DNA of 8,962 nt from SLLW01 sp964388615 (lineage in GTDB: Bacteria; Bacteroidota; Rhodothermia; Balneolales; Natronogracilivirgulaceae). Position numbers and translations under genes: made by a program. This document shows, piece by piece, positions 1-6,867 of the stretch. A model generated the notes under the pieces. It did no database searches, was not told the origin of the DNA, and saw only the letters and a list, made by a program, of their open reading frames with translations. Location of the stretch: contig CAYMBG010000105.1 in assembly GCA_964388615.1 (NCBI GenBank), positions 1-8,962 of the forward strand, written 5' to 3'. Numbering within the stretch: the first letter of the stretch is position 1; each line of letters begins with the position of its first letter.

Positions 1-571
1 CATCAAGCTCCATCATCTCGATGCCCATTTCTGCCGCTCTTTCATGGGTTGTGTAAGGATCATAACCAATAACATTCATACCAAACGATTTCATACGCGC
101 GGCGACGTTTGATCCGATTTTGCCGAGGCCGACCACACCGAGTGTTTTGCCGTGAACTTCGGTGCCGAGATATTTTTTTCGATCCCAGCGCCCTTCCTTA
201 AGGGATGAGACAGCTGCGGGAATATTACGGGAAAGTGCGAGGATCATTCCACAGGCATGTTCTGCGGTGGAGATAGTGTTGCCGTCGGGGGTATTCATCA
301 CCAGGATACCCATTCGCGTGGCGGCTTCAAGATCAATGTTGTCAATTCCGACTCCGGCACGTCCTACTACACGCATTTTTGTGGCTTTCTGTAGTAGTGA
401 GTCTGTAACCTTGGTGGCGCTGCGTACTACCATCGCATCATATTCCCCGATAACTTTTTCAAGTTCTTCAGGTGCCATTTTCTGAGCCTCGGTTACTTCA
501 AATCCTCGCTTCTTGAATATTTCACCACAGATGGCATCAACGCCATCGAGTAAAAGTACTTTATAAACCAT
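1..571 (-). CDS. serA: D-3-phosphoglycerate dehydrogenase, N-terminal 190 residues (cut by window edge)
   Basis: Catalyses NAD-dependent oxidation of 3-phosphoglycerate to 3-phosphohydroxypyruvate, the first step of cytoplasmic L-serine synthesis. The gene starts at the ATG at 571-569 and runs off the left edge, so only about 190 codons are visible. The protein begins MVYKVLLLDGVD. It shows the D-2-hydroxyacid dehydrogenase substrate-domain motif GRAGVGIDNID at residues 70-80, then NTPDGNTIS at 93-101. It enters the NAD-binding Rossmann domain with GLGKIG at 148-153 (GxGxxG). The GRAGVGIDN form resembles the Bacillus/Mycobacterium type more than E. coli SerA. The catalytic Arg/Glu/His residues and any C-terminal ACT or ASB regulatory domains lie outside the window, so serine feedback control cannot be judged. 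The gene follows engB after 56 bp on the same strand. The AT-rich leader has no Shine-Dalgarno sequence. Another 2-hydroxyacid dehydrogenase is possible but less likely. Confidence 0.9.
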   Translation of the reverse strand, partial: MVYKVLLLDGVDAICGEIFKKRGFEVTEAQKMAPEELEKVIGEYDAMVVRSATKVTDSLLQKATKMRVVGRAGVGIDNIDLEAATRMGILVMNTPDGNTISTAEHACGMILALSRNIPAAVSSLKEGRWDRKKYLGTEVHGKTLGVVGLGKIGSNVAARMKSFGMNVIGYDPYTTHERAAEMGIEMMELD

Positions 572-627
572 TAGATATATTGATTTTATTTGGTTAGTAT
601 GGAAATGGATCGTAAAAAATAATACAC

Positions 628-1239
628 CTATACTTTTGAGTGCGATATTGGCCAATCAATGAATTCACACATAAAAGCATAGAACGAATCCAGACTTCCA
701 GGTACTTGAGCAGATACGGGAAAAACGGGTATTTCCATATTCATTTCCCCCAGCATCAGTTCAAGCTTTTTTTTCTGTTGCTGTTGTTTTGATTTCGAAA
801 TTTTATCGGTCTTGTTAAGTATCACAGAGAAGGGGATACGATTCTCTCCCAGCCAGTACAGAAACTCTTCATCAAGAGAAGAAGGTTCATGTCGAATATC
901 AAGCAGTGCGGTGACAAGCTGCAGGTTCGGTCGACCCAAAAGATATTTTTTCATCTCCTTTCCCCATCGGGCCTGCTCTTTTTTCGAGATCTTGGCATAT
1001 CCATAACCGGGCATATCTACCAGATACCATCTGTCATCTATACAATAGTAATTCAGCATCTGGGTTTTACCAGGAGAATTGCTGGTGTAAGCCAGTTTTT
1101 TCCGGCGGGTTAAAGCATTGATAACCGATGATTTTCCCACATTGGAACGACCGGCAAAACACACCTCGGGTAACTTCCCTTCGGGACAATGCGAAAGGTC
1201 CGGAGCACTGAGTATGTATTCCGCTTTTCTAATAACCAT
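628..1239 (-). CDS. engB: Ribosome-biogenesis GTP-binding protein EngB/YsxC
   Basis: Small TRAFAC-class GTPase of 203 residues, known in model bacteria to be needed for late 50S ribosomal subunit assembly. All G motifs are visible: G1 GRSNVGKS (30-37), the G2 threonine in SPGKTQ (Thr59), G3 DMPGYG (75-80), G4 NKTD (142-145) and G5 VSA (175-177). The length fits the family (about 195-210). I chose the ATG at 1239 because MVIRKAEYILSA aligns with family N-termini. The same frame is open to an ATG at 1371, but that would add 44 unrelated residues and overlap purF by 89 bp. A KSKQQQQKKK run (149-158) follows G4; it is a charged, low-complexity stretch in a region that is normally lysine-rich. The gene lies 43 bp after purF and 56 bp before serA, so co-transcription is likely. 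No Shine-Dalgarno sequence is seen. Confidence 0.95.
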   Translation of the reverse strand: MVIRKAEYILSAPDLSHCPEGKLPEVCFAGRSNVGKSSVINALTRRKKLAYTSNSPGKTQMLNYYCIDDRWYLVDMPGYGYAKISKKEQARWGKEMKKYLLGRPNLQLVTALLDIRHEPSSLDEEFLYWLGENRIPFSVILNKTDKISKSKQQQQKKKLELMLGEMNMEIPVFPVSAQVPGSLDSFYAFMCEFIDWPISHSKV

Positions 1240-1282
1240 ACTGTTGTTGAAAAAAACTATTGTGAAAAAGGACTGAATACCA

Positions 1283-2641
1283 TTAATAGTATTCGTTCTC
1301 CTCTTTGTTATGAGGGGAAACAGGTACAGGATATTGGCCTGTGAAACAGGCGGTACAATATCCGAGACCATCCGGTTGAGCTTCTTTTACCGCGTTGACC
1401 AATCCCTCGGTGGAAAGATAGTGCAGGGAGTCAACTCCAATCGCCTCGGCGATCCGATCCTGATTTTGGTCGTAAATATTAGCGATTAACTCCTTGGGAC
1501 TTGGAAAATCCATGCCGTAAAAACAGGGGTGGATGATGGGCGGGGAGCTGACCAGGAAATGGATCTCTTTGGGACCGGCGTTTCGGATCATTTTTACAAG
1601 GTGTGCCGATGTGGTTCCGCGCACAATAGAATCATCCACCAGAAAAACCACCCGGTCCTGAAGCACACCCTTTACGGTATTGAATTTGGTTCGGACTTTC
1701 AGGTCACGGGAAGCCTGGCCGGGGGATATAAAGGTTCTTCCTACGTAATGATTGCGAATCAGACCAATTTCGTATTTGCACTCATTGCCTTGCTTCTGAT
1801 TTTCATGTGCATACCCGAGAGCCGCNNNNNNNNNNNNNNNNNNNNNNNNNNNNNNNNNNNNNNNNNNNNNNNNNNNNNNNNNNNNNNNNNNNNNNNNNNN
1901 NNNNNNNNNNNNNNNNNNNNNNNNNTCGAGGGTTTGGCGGTCGATGATCAGGACTTCACCCGGCTGTATATCCCGGATGTAATCCACATCGTTGATATCA
2001 AAGGCACATGTCTCACTGGCTACCATCCAACTCGCTCCCTGCTTGCCCAGAGCCAGAGGACGAAATCCATTTGGATCACGTACTGCTATCAATTTGTCGT
2101 CTGTAAGCAAAACAAGACAATAAGCCCCTTCGATCTCTTGCAACGCGTCCATTATCTGGTCGAGCTGGGTTGTTTTTTCACTGTGGGAAATGAGATGAAG
2201 GATCAGCTCTGTGTCGGAGGTGCTTTGAAATATAACACCGCGCTCTTCCAGTCTTTTCCGTAACTCTGAGCCGTTGGTGAGATTCCCATTGTGTCCAATG
2301 GCCAGGTTCCCGTTTTTGTAGTGAACGCGAAAAGGCTGGATGTTGGTGGCATTTCCTGCCGATCCGGAGGTTGAGTACCGGTTATGCCCTATGGCGGCAT
2401 GGCCCAGCAACTTTTCTGTGAAAATTTTCTGGTTTTCAAATACGCTGAGCACCAACCCGAAATCCTTATGCTGAGGCATGGAGGGAATACTTTTTTCGGG
2501 ATCGAACCTTGAGGTCACAATTCCGGCAGACTCCTGGCCCCGGTGTTGGAGTGAGTGCAGGCCGTAGTACGTATAGACTGCAGCTTCAGGATGATTGAAA
2601 ACCCCGAATATACCGCAGTAATCATGAGGTTTATCGGACAT
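1283..2641 (-). CDS. purF: Amidophosphoribosyltransferase (glutamine PRPP amidotransferase), interrupted by an assembly gap
   Basis: Catalyses the committed step of de novo purine synthesis, PRPP plus glutamine to 5-phosphoribosylamine. The N-terminal class II (Ntn) glutaminase domain begins MSDKPHDYCGIFGVF. Cys9 is the expected nucleophile, exposed when an 8-residue propeptide is removed. Further glutaminase motifs are HNRYSTSGS, GHNGNLTN and SDTELI. The C-terminal phosphoribosyltransferase domain has YVGRTFI and the PRPP loop VVFLVDDSIVRGTTS. The cysteines in PCFYGMD and YCTACFTG match the Fe-S ligands of the Bacillus-type enzyme, so a 4Fe-4S cluster is likely; the fourth ligand would fall in the gap. 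One hundred N (1826-1925) replace the end of the glutaminase domain and the start of the transferase domain. Both flanks stay in one frame, so the gene is probably intact. It follows hisH after 215 bp and has no obvious ribosome binding site. Confidence 0.95.
   Translation of the reverse strand: MSDKPHDYCGIFGVFNHPEAAVYTYYGLHSLQHRGQESAGIVTSRFDPEKSIPSMPQHKDFGLVLSVFENQKIFTEKLLGHAAIGHNRYSTSGSAGNATNIQPFRVHYKNGNLAIGHNGNLTNGSELRKRLEERGVIFQSTSDTELILHLISHSEKTTQLDQIMDALQEIEGAYCLVLLTDDKLIAVRDPNGFRPLALGKQGASWMVASETCAFDINDVDYIRDIQPGEVLIIDRQTLXXXXXXXXXXXXXXXXXXXXXXXXXXXXXXXXXXAALGYAHENQKQGNECKYEIGLIRNHYVGRTFISPGQASRDLKVRTKFNTVKGVLQDRVVFLVDDSIVRGTTSAHLVKMIRNAGPKEIHFLVSSPPIIHPCFYGMDFPSPKELIANIYDQNQDRIAEAIGVDSLHYLSTEGLVNAVKEAQPDGLGYCTACFTGQYPVPVSPHNKEENEYY
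1826..1925. other. Assembly gap of 100 N inside purF
   Basis: The run is exactly 100 N, the usual placeholder for a gap of unknown size. On the minus strand the sequence stops after the codons for LIIDRQTL and resumes at AALGYAHE. In Bacillus-type PurF, about 64 residues separate the matching points, including the CSMEYIYFARPDS region and the TGVPDS motif. The true gap is therefore probably about 190 bp. If the gene is intact the length must be 1 modulo 3, which fits both 100 and 190. Confidence 0.95.
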
Positions 2642-2677
2642 TCCGAACAGTGGATCTTGTTATTACAGTCAAAGGAC

Positions 2678-2685
2678 GAAAGATA
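2678..2685 (-). promoter_or_regulatory. Candidate -7 (TAnnTTTG-like) element for purF
   Basis: The minus strand reads TATCTTTC, matching five of the six fixed positions of the Bacteroidota -7 consensus TAnnTTTG. It lies 36 bp before the purF ATG. The identical octamer lies 45 bp before hisG. No TTTG/TTG element is found at the usual upstream spacing of about 20 bp, so this is a weak call. Confidence 0.25.
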
Positions 2686-2736
2686 CAAAAGAGAGCGTCC
2701 AAAAACAGATTTAAATATTACGGGTTAATTCCGATA

Positions 2737-2761
2737 TGATAAAAAAGCAGACATTTTATCA
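2737..2761. repeat. Perfect inverted repeat TGATAAAA-N9-TTTTATCA upstream of purF
   Basis: The two 8-bp arms (2737-2744 and 2754-2761) are exact reverse complements around a 9-bp centre. The arms are AT-rich, so an RNA hairpin would be weak. The symmetry and the position about 96-120 bp before the purF start fit a dimeric repressor or activator site better than a terminator. No regulator can be named from sequence alone, and an AT-rich palindrome of this size can arise by chance. Confidence 0.4.
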
Positions 2762-2856
2762 CAAAGCTGTCAACCGGATGTATTTATCAGCTTGCACAAG
2801 GTTGCCAGGATCAACCCGTACATACGTTTTGTGAATGGATCATCCTGATTGGCGAA

Positions 2857-3453
2857 TTATTTCTCATATACCATATCAGTAAAATTCTGCAACAGCTGCA
2901 ACCCGTGATTTCCGGATTTTTCCGGATGGAACTGTACGCCCATAAAATTTTTGTATGCGGCGGCGGCTGTGAATGGCTCAGAATAGACCGAGCGGGCTAT
3001 GGTGTGATCGGTTACCGGGGCATAATAGCTGTGAACATGATAAAAATGCGTTCCGGGAGCAATATTTCGTAACAAGGGATGGGATTTTGTCGGGGTGACG
3101 GTATTCCAGCCCATGTGTGGTACTTTGTCCTTTTTGGGGTCGAATTTCTCCAACTTTCCGGGAATAATGCGTAATGTTTCGGTTGCTCCCTCTGAAGTTG
3201 CGTCAAAGAAGAGTTGCATGCCCAGACAAATACCCAGTACCGGTTTTTGTGTACTTCGTAACCAGTCCACCAACCTGTTTCTGTGCAGATCTTTCATGGC
3301 TGATCCGGCATGGCCCACCCCCGGGAATATGACGGCATCAGCCTGGTTTAGTGTGGCAATTTCATTGGTAATCCGGTAATCGGCCATCAAACGGTCCATG
3401 GCATTGGATACCGAAGCAAGATTTCCGGCCTTGTAGTCAATAATGGCAATCAT
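2857..3453 (-). CDS. hisH: Imidazole glycerol phosphate synthase, glutaminase subunit HisH
   Basis: Class I (triad) glutamine amidotransferase of 198 residues, the normal family length. It hydrolyses glutamine and channels ammonia to HisF, which converts PRFAR into imidazole glycerol phosphate and AICAR. The start IAIIDYKAGNLASV is typical. FPGVGHAGSAM (43-53) supplies the oxyanion region with the HisH-type PGVG. The nucleophile is Cys76 in GICLGMQLF, and the other triad members are His176 and Glu178 in GVQFHPEKS. The ATG at 3453 overlaps the hisB TGA (ATGA), which suggests translational coupling. An AAAGGA lies 5 bp upstream but falls within the conserved PSSKG codons of hisB, so it may be incidental. 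The obligate partner hisF is not in the window, whereas it normally lies close by. All catalytic residues are present, so I infer an active protein. Confidence 0.96.
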   Translation of the reverse strand: MIAIIDYKAGNLASVSNAMDRLMADYRITNEIATLNQADAVIFPGVGHAGSAMKDLHRNRLVDWLRSTQKPVLGICLGMQLFFDATSEGATETLRIIPGKLEKFDPKKDKVPHMGWNTVTPTKSHPLLRNIAPGTHFYHVHSYYAPVTDHTIARSVYSEPFTAAAAYKNFMGVQFHPEKSGNHGLQLLQNFTDMVYEK

Positions 3454-4370
3454 AAAAGTCCTTTGGAAGAGGGTAGGATGTCCAGATAATTTTCGTTCCG
3501 GTCAACAGCCTGACGCAGTGCGCGTGCAAGTCCTTTGAAACATGCTTCAATTTGATGGTGGTCATTTTCGCCCTTTACCGCAACGTGAAGTGTAGCTTTA
3601 AGTGACATTGCAAAAGTGGTAAAGAAATGAGAGGTCATTTCGGTTGGAAAGGCTCCGACTTTCTCCCTGTTGAAGCGCCCTTCAAATTCGCACCACGGGC
3701 GGCCGGATAAGTCAAGTGCTACCAGAGAGCGTGTTTCATCCATGGCGACCAGAAATCCGTATCGGCCTATTCCCCGCTTGTTTCCCAGTGCTTTGGCAAT
3801 AGACTCGCCCAACGTTATAGCCGTATCCTCAATAGTATGGTGCTCATCAATCTGTAAATCACCGTCGCAACGGATGGTAAGATCCATGTAACCATGCCGG
3901 GATATTTGTTCCAGCATATGGTCAAAAAACGGTATGCCGGTGTTTATTTCCGAAATACCGGTGCCGTCCAGGTTTATAGAAATCGATATATCGGTTTCTG
4001 CTGTTTTTCGTTTATGCGTGGCGGTACGTTGTTCGAGAAGTATGTGGCGGGTGAGCTCTGTCCAGTTGGAGAAGCTGTATTCGTGAACGGGGTCGGAGTC
4101 CAGGGATGACAGCAGGAGTGTTCCGTCGGTTTTGGTGTGTATCTGCCATGAAGGCAGCGGATCGGAGGCTGATGGCTCCTCAAACGGGATGTTTTCCTGT
4201 TTGAGGAGGCGGGAGATATCGTTGGTGAAACGGTTTGGTCCGGCTGTTAGATGCACTCCGTTCCGGGATAGTTTCTTCAGAGAACTCAGTGAATCGGCAC
4301 GCATGAAAAATCCTTCCTGGTCAGCCGCCAGTGAATCAGGGGAGATGTGAAGCTGGATCTTTGAGTTCAT
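3450..4370 (-). CDS. hisB: Imidazoleglycerol-phosphate dehydratase with an unusual, probably vestigial HAD-like N-terminal region
   Basis: Protein of 306 residues. Residues about 116-306 form a complete IGP dehydratase, which converts imidazole glycerol phosphate to imidazole acetol phosphate using Mn. Visible motifs are NTGIPFFDHML (143-153), the metal motifs HHTIE (177-181) and HHQIE (271-275), LSGRPW, and the C-terminal PSSKGLL. A stand-alone dehydratase is about 195 residues and the bifunctional phosphatase-dehydratase about 355-380, so this protein is in between. Its first 115 residues lack the phosphatase nucleophile motif DxDGT at the N-terminus; LHISPDSL (7-14) sits where LFIDRDGTL would be. 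The linker NWTELTRHILLEQR.A..KRKTAETDI closely resembles that of Bacteroidota bifunctional HisB as I recall it. I infer a decayed histidinol-phosphatase domain. M23 is an alternative start but would leave most of the extension. The gene is 35 bp after hisC. Confidence 0.93.
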   Translation of the reverse strand: MNSKIQLHISPDSLAADQEGFFMRADSLSSLKKLSRNGVHLTAGPNRFTNDISRLLKQENIPFEEPSASDPLPSWQIHTKTDGTLLLSSLDSDPVHEYSFSNWTELTRHILLEQRTATHKRKTAETDISISINLDGTGISEINTGIPFFDHMLEQISRHGYMDLTIRCDGDLQIDEHHTIEDTAITLGESIAKALGNKRGIGRYGFLVAMDETRSLVALDLSGRPWCEFEGRFNREKVGAFPTEMTSHFFTTFAMSLKATLHVAVKGENDHHQIEACFKGLARALRQAVDRNENYLDILPSSKGLL

Positions 4371-4405
4371 TTGCCTTTCGGTAAAGAGTTGACGCGTGAA
4401 TATTG

Positions 4406-5497
4406 TTACGAGACAGAACGGGGTTTTTCCGGGATCGTATGGTTGTTTAGTTCCTGGATCAGCCGTTCATTTTCTTTTGGTGTGCCAACAGTAATACGAA
4501 GCGTGTTTTCGCAATGAATTTGGTCACCTCGATAGCGCACAATAATACCCTGTGATGCAAGGTGTTCATACCAATCCATGGCATTTCGAAATCGCACAAG
4601 AAGAAAATTGGCTTCAGAGGGAAATACGGTTAGCACATCCCGGTGTTCAGCGAGTGTTTGAGAGAGTCTGTTACGCTCAGTAATAATCTGTTGGACATGG
4701 TCTCTCATTCGGTCCGTATGTTCAAAGGCTTCCAATGCCACATCTGCAGTAAGCTGGTTAACATTATAGGGTGCCTTTACTTTCATCATCCAGGAGATGA
4801 TGGATGGATGTGCCAGTGCCGCTCCCATACGAATGGCAGCCAGGCCAAAAGACTTGGACAGGGTTTGCAATATCACCAGGTTGGGATACCGTTCCATAAG
4901 ATGGCAAAGGCTGTCGGTTTCACTAAAGTCGATGTAAGCTTCATCCACGACAACCAGGCGCCGGAAATCAAACAGTATTCGTTCAATTTGACTGATCGAA
5001 AGTACATTCCCGGTCGGGTTATTAGGGGAACAAAGCATAATAAGTTTGGTACGCTGGGTTACCCGCGAAAGGACAGCCCTGGCATCAAGCTCAAAGTTTT
5101 TTGTGAGTGTGGCTTCCGAGACGCCCACATTGTTAATGCGAGCCGCGACTTTATACATACCATAGGTGGGCGGCGTCGTCAGGATGTCATCCCGGCCGGG
5201 CTCGCAGAAAACGCGCATCAGTAGGTCGATCGCCTCGTCACTTCCGACCCCGACAAATACCTGTTCCGGGGATAATCCCCGAAAATCCGCCCACTTTGCG
5301 CGCAGTGCTTCAAGACTGGTATCGGGGTACCGGTGAAGTGGCATTTCAGTCGGAATAGCCGGTCCGAAGCTGTTTTCGTTGGCATCCAGCAGAATTCCTT
5401 CTTGAAAATCATCGCGTGCTGCGTGATAAGGGAGTAACGTCCGGATATTCGGCCTTACCCAGGGGTTCGGATTAAAAGGTTTGTTAGTTACGGACAT
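4406..5497 (-). CDS. hisC: Histidinol-phosphate aminotransferase
   Basis: PLP-dependent class I/II (fold type I) aminotransferase of 363 residues, close to the family norm of about 350-360. It converts imidazole acetol phosphate and glutamate to histidinol phosphate and 2-oxoglutarate. Visible motifs are LDANENSFGP (37-46, substrate side), GVGSDEAID (83-91, cofactor phosphate cup), SPNNPTGN (157-164, Asn160 to the cofactor), VVVDEAYIDF (182-191, Asp185 to the pyridine nitrogen), TLSKSFGLAAIRMG (212-225, Schiff-base Lys215 and phosphate-binding Arg223) and the substrate carboxylate arginine in LRITVG near the C-terminus. The placement between hisD and hisB makes a histidine role more likely than an aromatic or cobalamin-pathway aminotransferase of the same fold. 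No Shine-Dalgarno sequence precedes the ATG at 5497. Confidence 0.96.
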   Translation of the reverse strand: MSVTNKPFNPNPWVRPNIRTLLPYHAARDDFQEGILLDANENSFGPAIPTEMPLHRYPDTSLEALRAKWADFRGLSPEQVFVGVGSDEAIDLLMRVFCEPGRDDILTTPPTYGMYKVAARINNVGVSEATLTKNFELDARAVLSRVTQRTKLIMLCSPNNPTGNVLSISQIERILFDFRRLVVVDEAYIDFSETDSLCHLMERYPNLVILQTLSKSFGLAAIRMGAALAHPSIISWMMKVKAPYNVNQLTADVALEAFEHTDRMRDHVQQIITERNRLSQTLAEHRDVLTVFPSEANFLLVRFRNAMDWYEHLASQGIIVRYRGDQIHCENTLRITVGTPKENERLIQELNNHTIPEKPRSVS

Positions 5498-5537
5498 GCT
5501 ATCTGTTTATGGTTTAAACGTATGAAACAATGGTTAG

Positions 5538-6839
5538 TTAATCCTTTTCTCTGAGACGGTCAATTCTCACCGATACGGCATTCTTATGTGCCTGGAGATG
5601 TTCTACATCAGCCATTCGGACAACGGCAGGCGCAATAGCCTGCAAGCCCTGGGGATCAAGTTCCTGGAAAGTGATATGTTTAAAGAAACTGTCGGTAGAG
5701 ACCCCGCTATACATACGGGCATAACCGTAAGTAGGCAGTGTATGATTGGTACCGGATGCATAATCTCCTACACTTTCCGGGGTCCATGGACCTATAAAAA
5801 CCGAACCGGCATGCTGGATTCCCGGAGTCATCTCACGGCCATTTTCCGAGTGAATGATCAAATGTTCCGGAGCGTAGTGGTTAATCATATCAACGGCTTG
5901 ATCCTTATTGCTGACCACAACTTCGAAACTATGTGATAAAGCCTCTTTGGCAGCTTTTGATCTTGGCAAGGTGTCAAGTTGTTTTTTAAGTGCACGATTG
6001 ACAGGTTCAGGGTCAATTTCGCCAATAGTTAGCAAAACAACCTGACTGTCCGGGCCGTGTTCGGCTTGTGAAAGCAAATCGGTAGCGATAAACTCAGGAT
6101 CACTCTGATGGTCCGCTACTACCATTACCTCGGAAGGCCCGGCCGGCAGATCCATAGCTACCATGGCATCGCTGTTTTGGAGAAGCATTTTTGCTGCCGT
6201 CACGTATTGGTTGCCGGGGCCAAAAATTTTGTCAACTTTACGGATTTGTTTAGTGCCATAAGCCATGGCCGCGATAGCTTGTGCTCCACCCGCCAGGTAG
6301 ATGTAGGGAATCTGAGTCAGTGCCGCTGCCAATTCTACTTCCGGGGGAGGTTGCCCGTTATGGTCCGGGGGGGTCGCGAGAACCCGGTAGGAACCACCTG
6401 CCAGCATAGCCGGTATACCAAGCATAAGCGTAGTCGAGGGTAGTGGCGCTGTACCTCCTGGAATATAGAGGCCTACATGGTCGATGGGGCGGGACTCCCT
6501 CCTGCAAATGACACCGGGCATGGTTTGCACTTCAATGTCCTGTGGCAATTGTGCCTTGTGAAAAGCGAAAATATTATTGAAAGCCAGCTTGAAGGCTTCA
6601 AGTACATCAGGCGCTACAGGTATCTCTTCCACTTTTCTTACAGGCCAAAGCAGGGGGTCGGGACGAATGCCGTCAAACTTCTCGGTAAGAGATTGCACGG
6701 CTTCATCTCCGTCAACACGAACCTGGTCAATGATATTCTGTACCCGTTGCGTGATGTCGCTGCTGTCCATCCTCGGACGTTTACAGATGGACGTTCGTTG
6801 ACCGTCACTCAGTTTTTCGTAATACCAACGTTTTAGCAT
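5538..6839 (-). CDS. hisD: Histidinol dehydrogenase
   Basis: Zn- and NAD-dependent enzyme that carries out the last two steps, histidinol to histidinal to histidine. The length of 433 residues nearly equals the E. coli enzyme (434). The active-site residues fall at matching positions with an offset of one: zinc ligands Gln258 and His261 in LLSQAEHGPDSQV, Asp359 in ESVGDYASGTNHTLPT, His418 near the C-terminus, and the catalytic pair Glu325-His326 in YAPEHLI. The signature KIFGPGNQYVTAAKM (204-218) and AGPSEVMVVAD (233-243) are intact. The ATG at 6839 gives the expected N-terminus, 28 bp after the hisG stop. The leader is AT-rich and lacks a Shine-Dalgarno sequence. No truncation or frameshift is seen. 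Confidence 0.97.
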   Translation of the reverse strand: MLKRWYYEKLSDGQRTSICKRPRMDSSDITQRVQNIIDQVRVDGDEAVQSLTEKFDGIRPDPLLWPVRKVEEIPVAPDVLEAFKLAFNNIFAFHKAQLPQDIEVQTMPGVICRRESRPIDHVGLYIPGGTAPLPSTTLMLGIPAMLAGGSYRVLATPPDHNGQPPPEVELAAALTQIPYIYLAGGAQAIAAMAYGTKQIRKVDKIFGPGNQYVTAAKMLLQNSDAMVAMDLPAGPSEVMVVADHQSDPEFIATDLLSQAEHGPDSQVVLLTIGEIDPEPVNRALKKQLDTLPRSKAAKEALSHSFEVVVSNKDQAVDMINHYAPEHLIIHSENGREMTPGIQHAGSVFIGPWTPESVGDYASGTNHTLPTYGYARMYSGVSTDSFFKHITFQELDPQGLQAIAPAVVRMADVEHLQAHKNAVSVRIDRLREKD

Positions 6840-6867
6840 AATGGTAGAGTCCGTAAGCAGTAATTAA

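Larger units (their letters stand above)
2642..2856 (-). promoter_or_regulatory. hisH-purF intergenic spacer, probable purF promoter region
   Basis: This 215-bp AT-rich stretch separates hisH from purF and is much longer than the gaps inside the his block, so purF probably has its own promoter here. It contains a perfect 8-bp inverted repeat (2737-2761), a TATCTTTC element 36 bp before the purF ATG, and a short GGTTG/CAACC hairpin (2800-2816) with no T tract behind it. I find no convincing paired -35/-10 boxes, no riboswitch that I recognise, and no strong intrinsic terminator for the his operon. Readthrough from hisH into purF therefore remains possible. Confidence 0.5.

Noticed and set aside
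162..485. 107-codon plus-strand open frame
   Set aside because: It is the antisense shadow of serA, which has clear dehydrogenase motifs.
1240..1371. In-frame upstream extension of engB starting at 1371
   Set aside because: It would add 44 residues unlike EngB N-termini and overlap the purF coding end. The start at 1239 gives the family-standard N-terminus and length.
1529..2263. Long plus-strand open frame across the N run
   Set aside because: It is antisense to purF and stays open partly because N codons cannot be stops. No family features are seen.
2768..2773. Perfect TTGACA on the minus strand as a -35 box for purF
   Set aside because: No TATAAT-like hexamer lies 16-18 bp downstream (the sequence there is CTGCTT), and Bacteroidota promoters do not usually use this box.
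2800..2816. GGTTG-CCAGGAT-CAACC hairpin as the his operon terminator
   Set aside because: The stem is only 5 bp and no T tract follows on the minus strand.
4107..4130. TDGTLLLSS in HisB (residues 81-89) as a HAD catalytic motif
   Set aside because: It resembles DxDGTL, but the nucleophile position is Lys, and it lies mid-domain, not at the N-terminal strand, so it is probably coincidental.
4643..5224. 193-codon open frame on the plus strand
   Set aside because: It lies wholly antisense to hisC, whose motifs and length are intact. The translation shows no recognisable domain.
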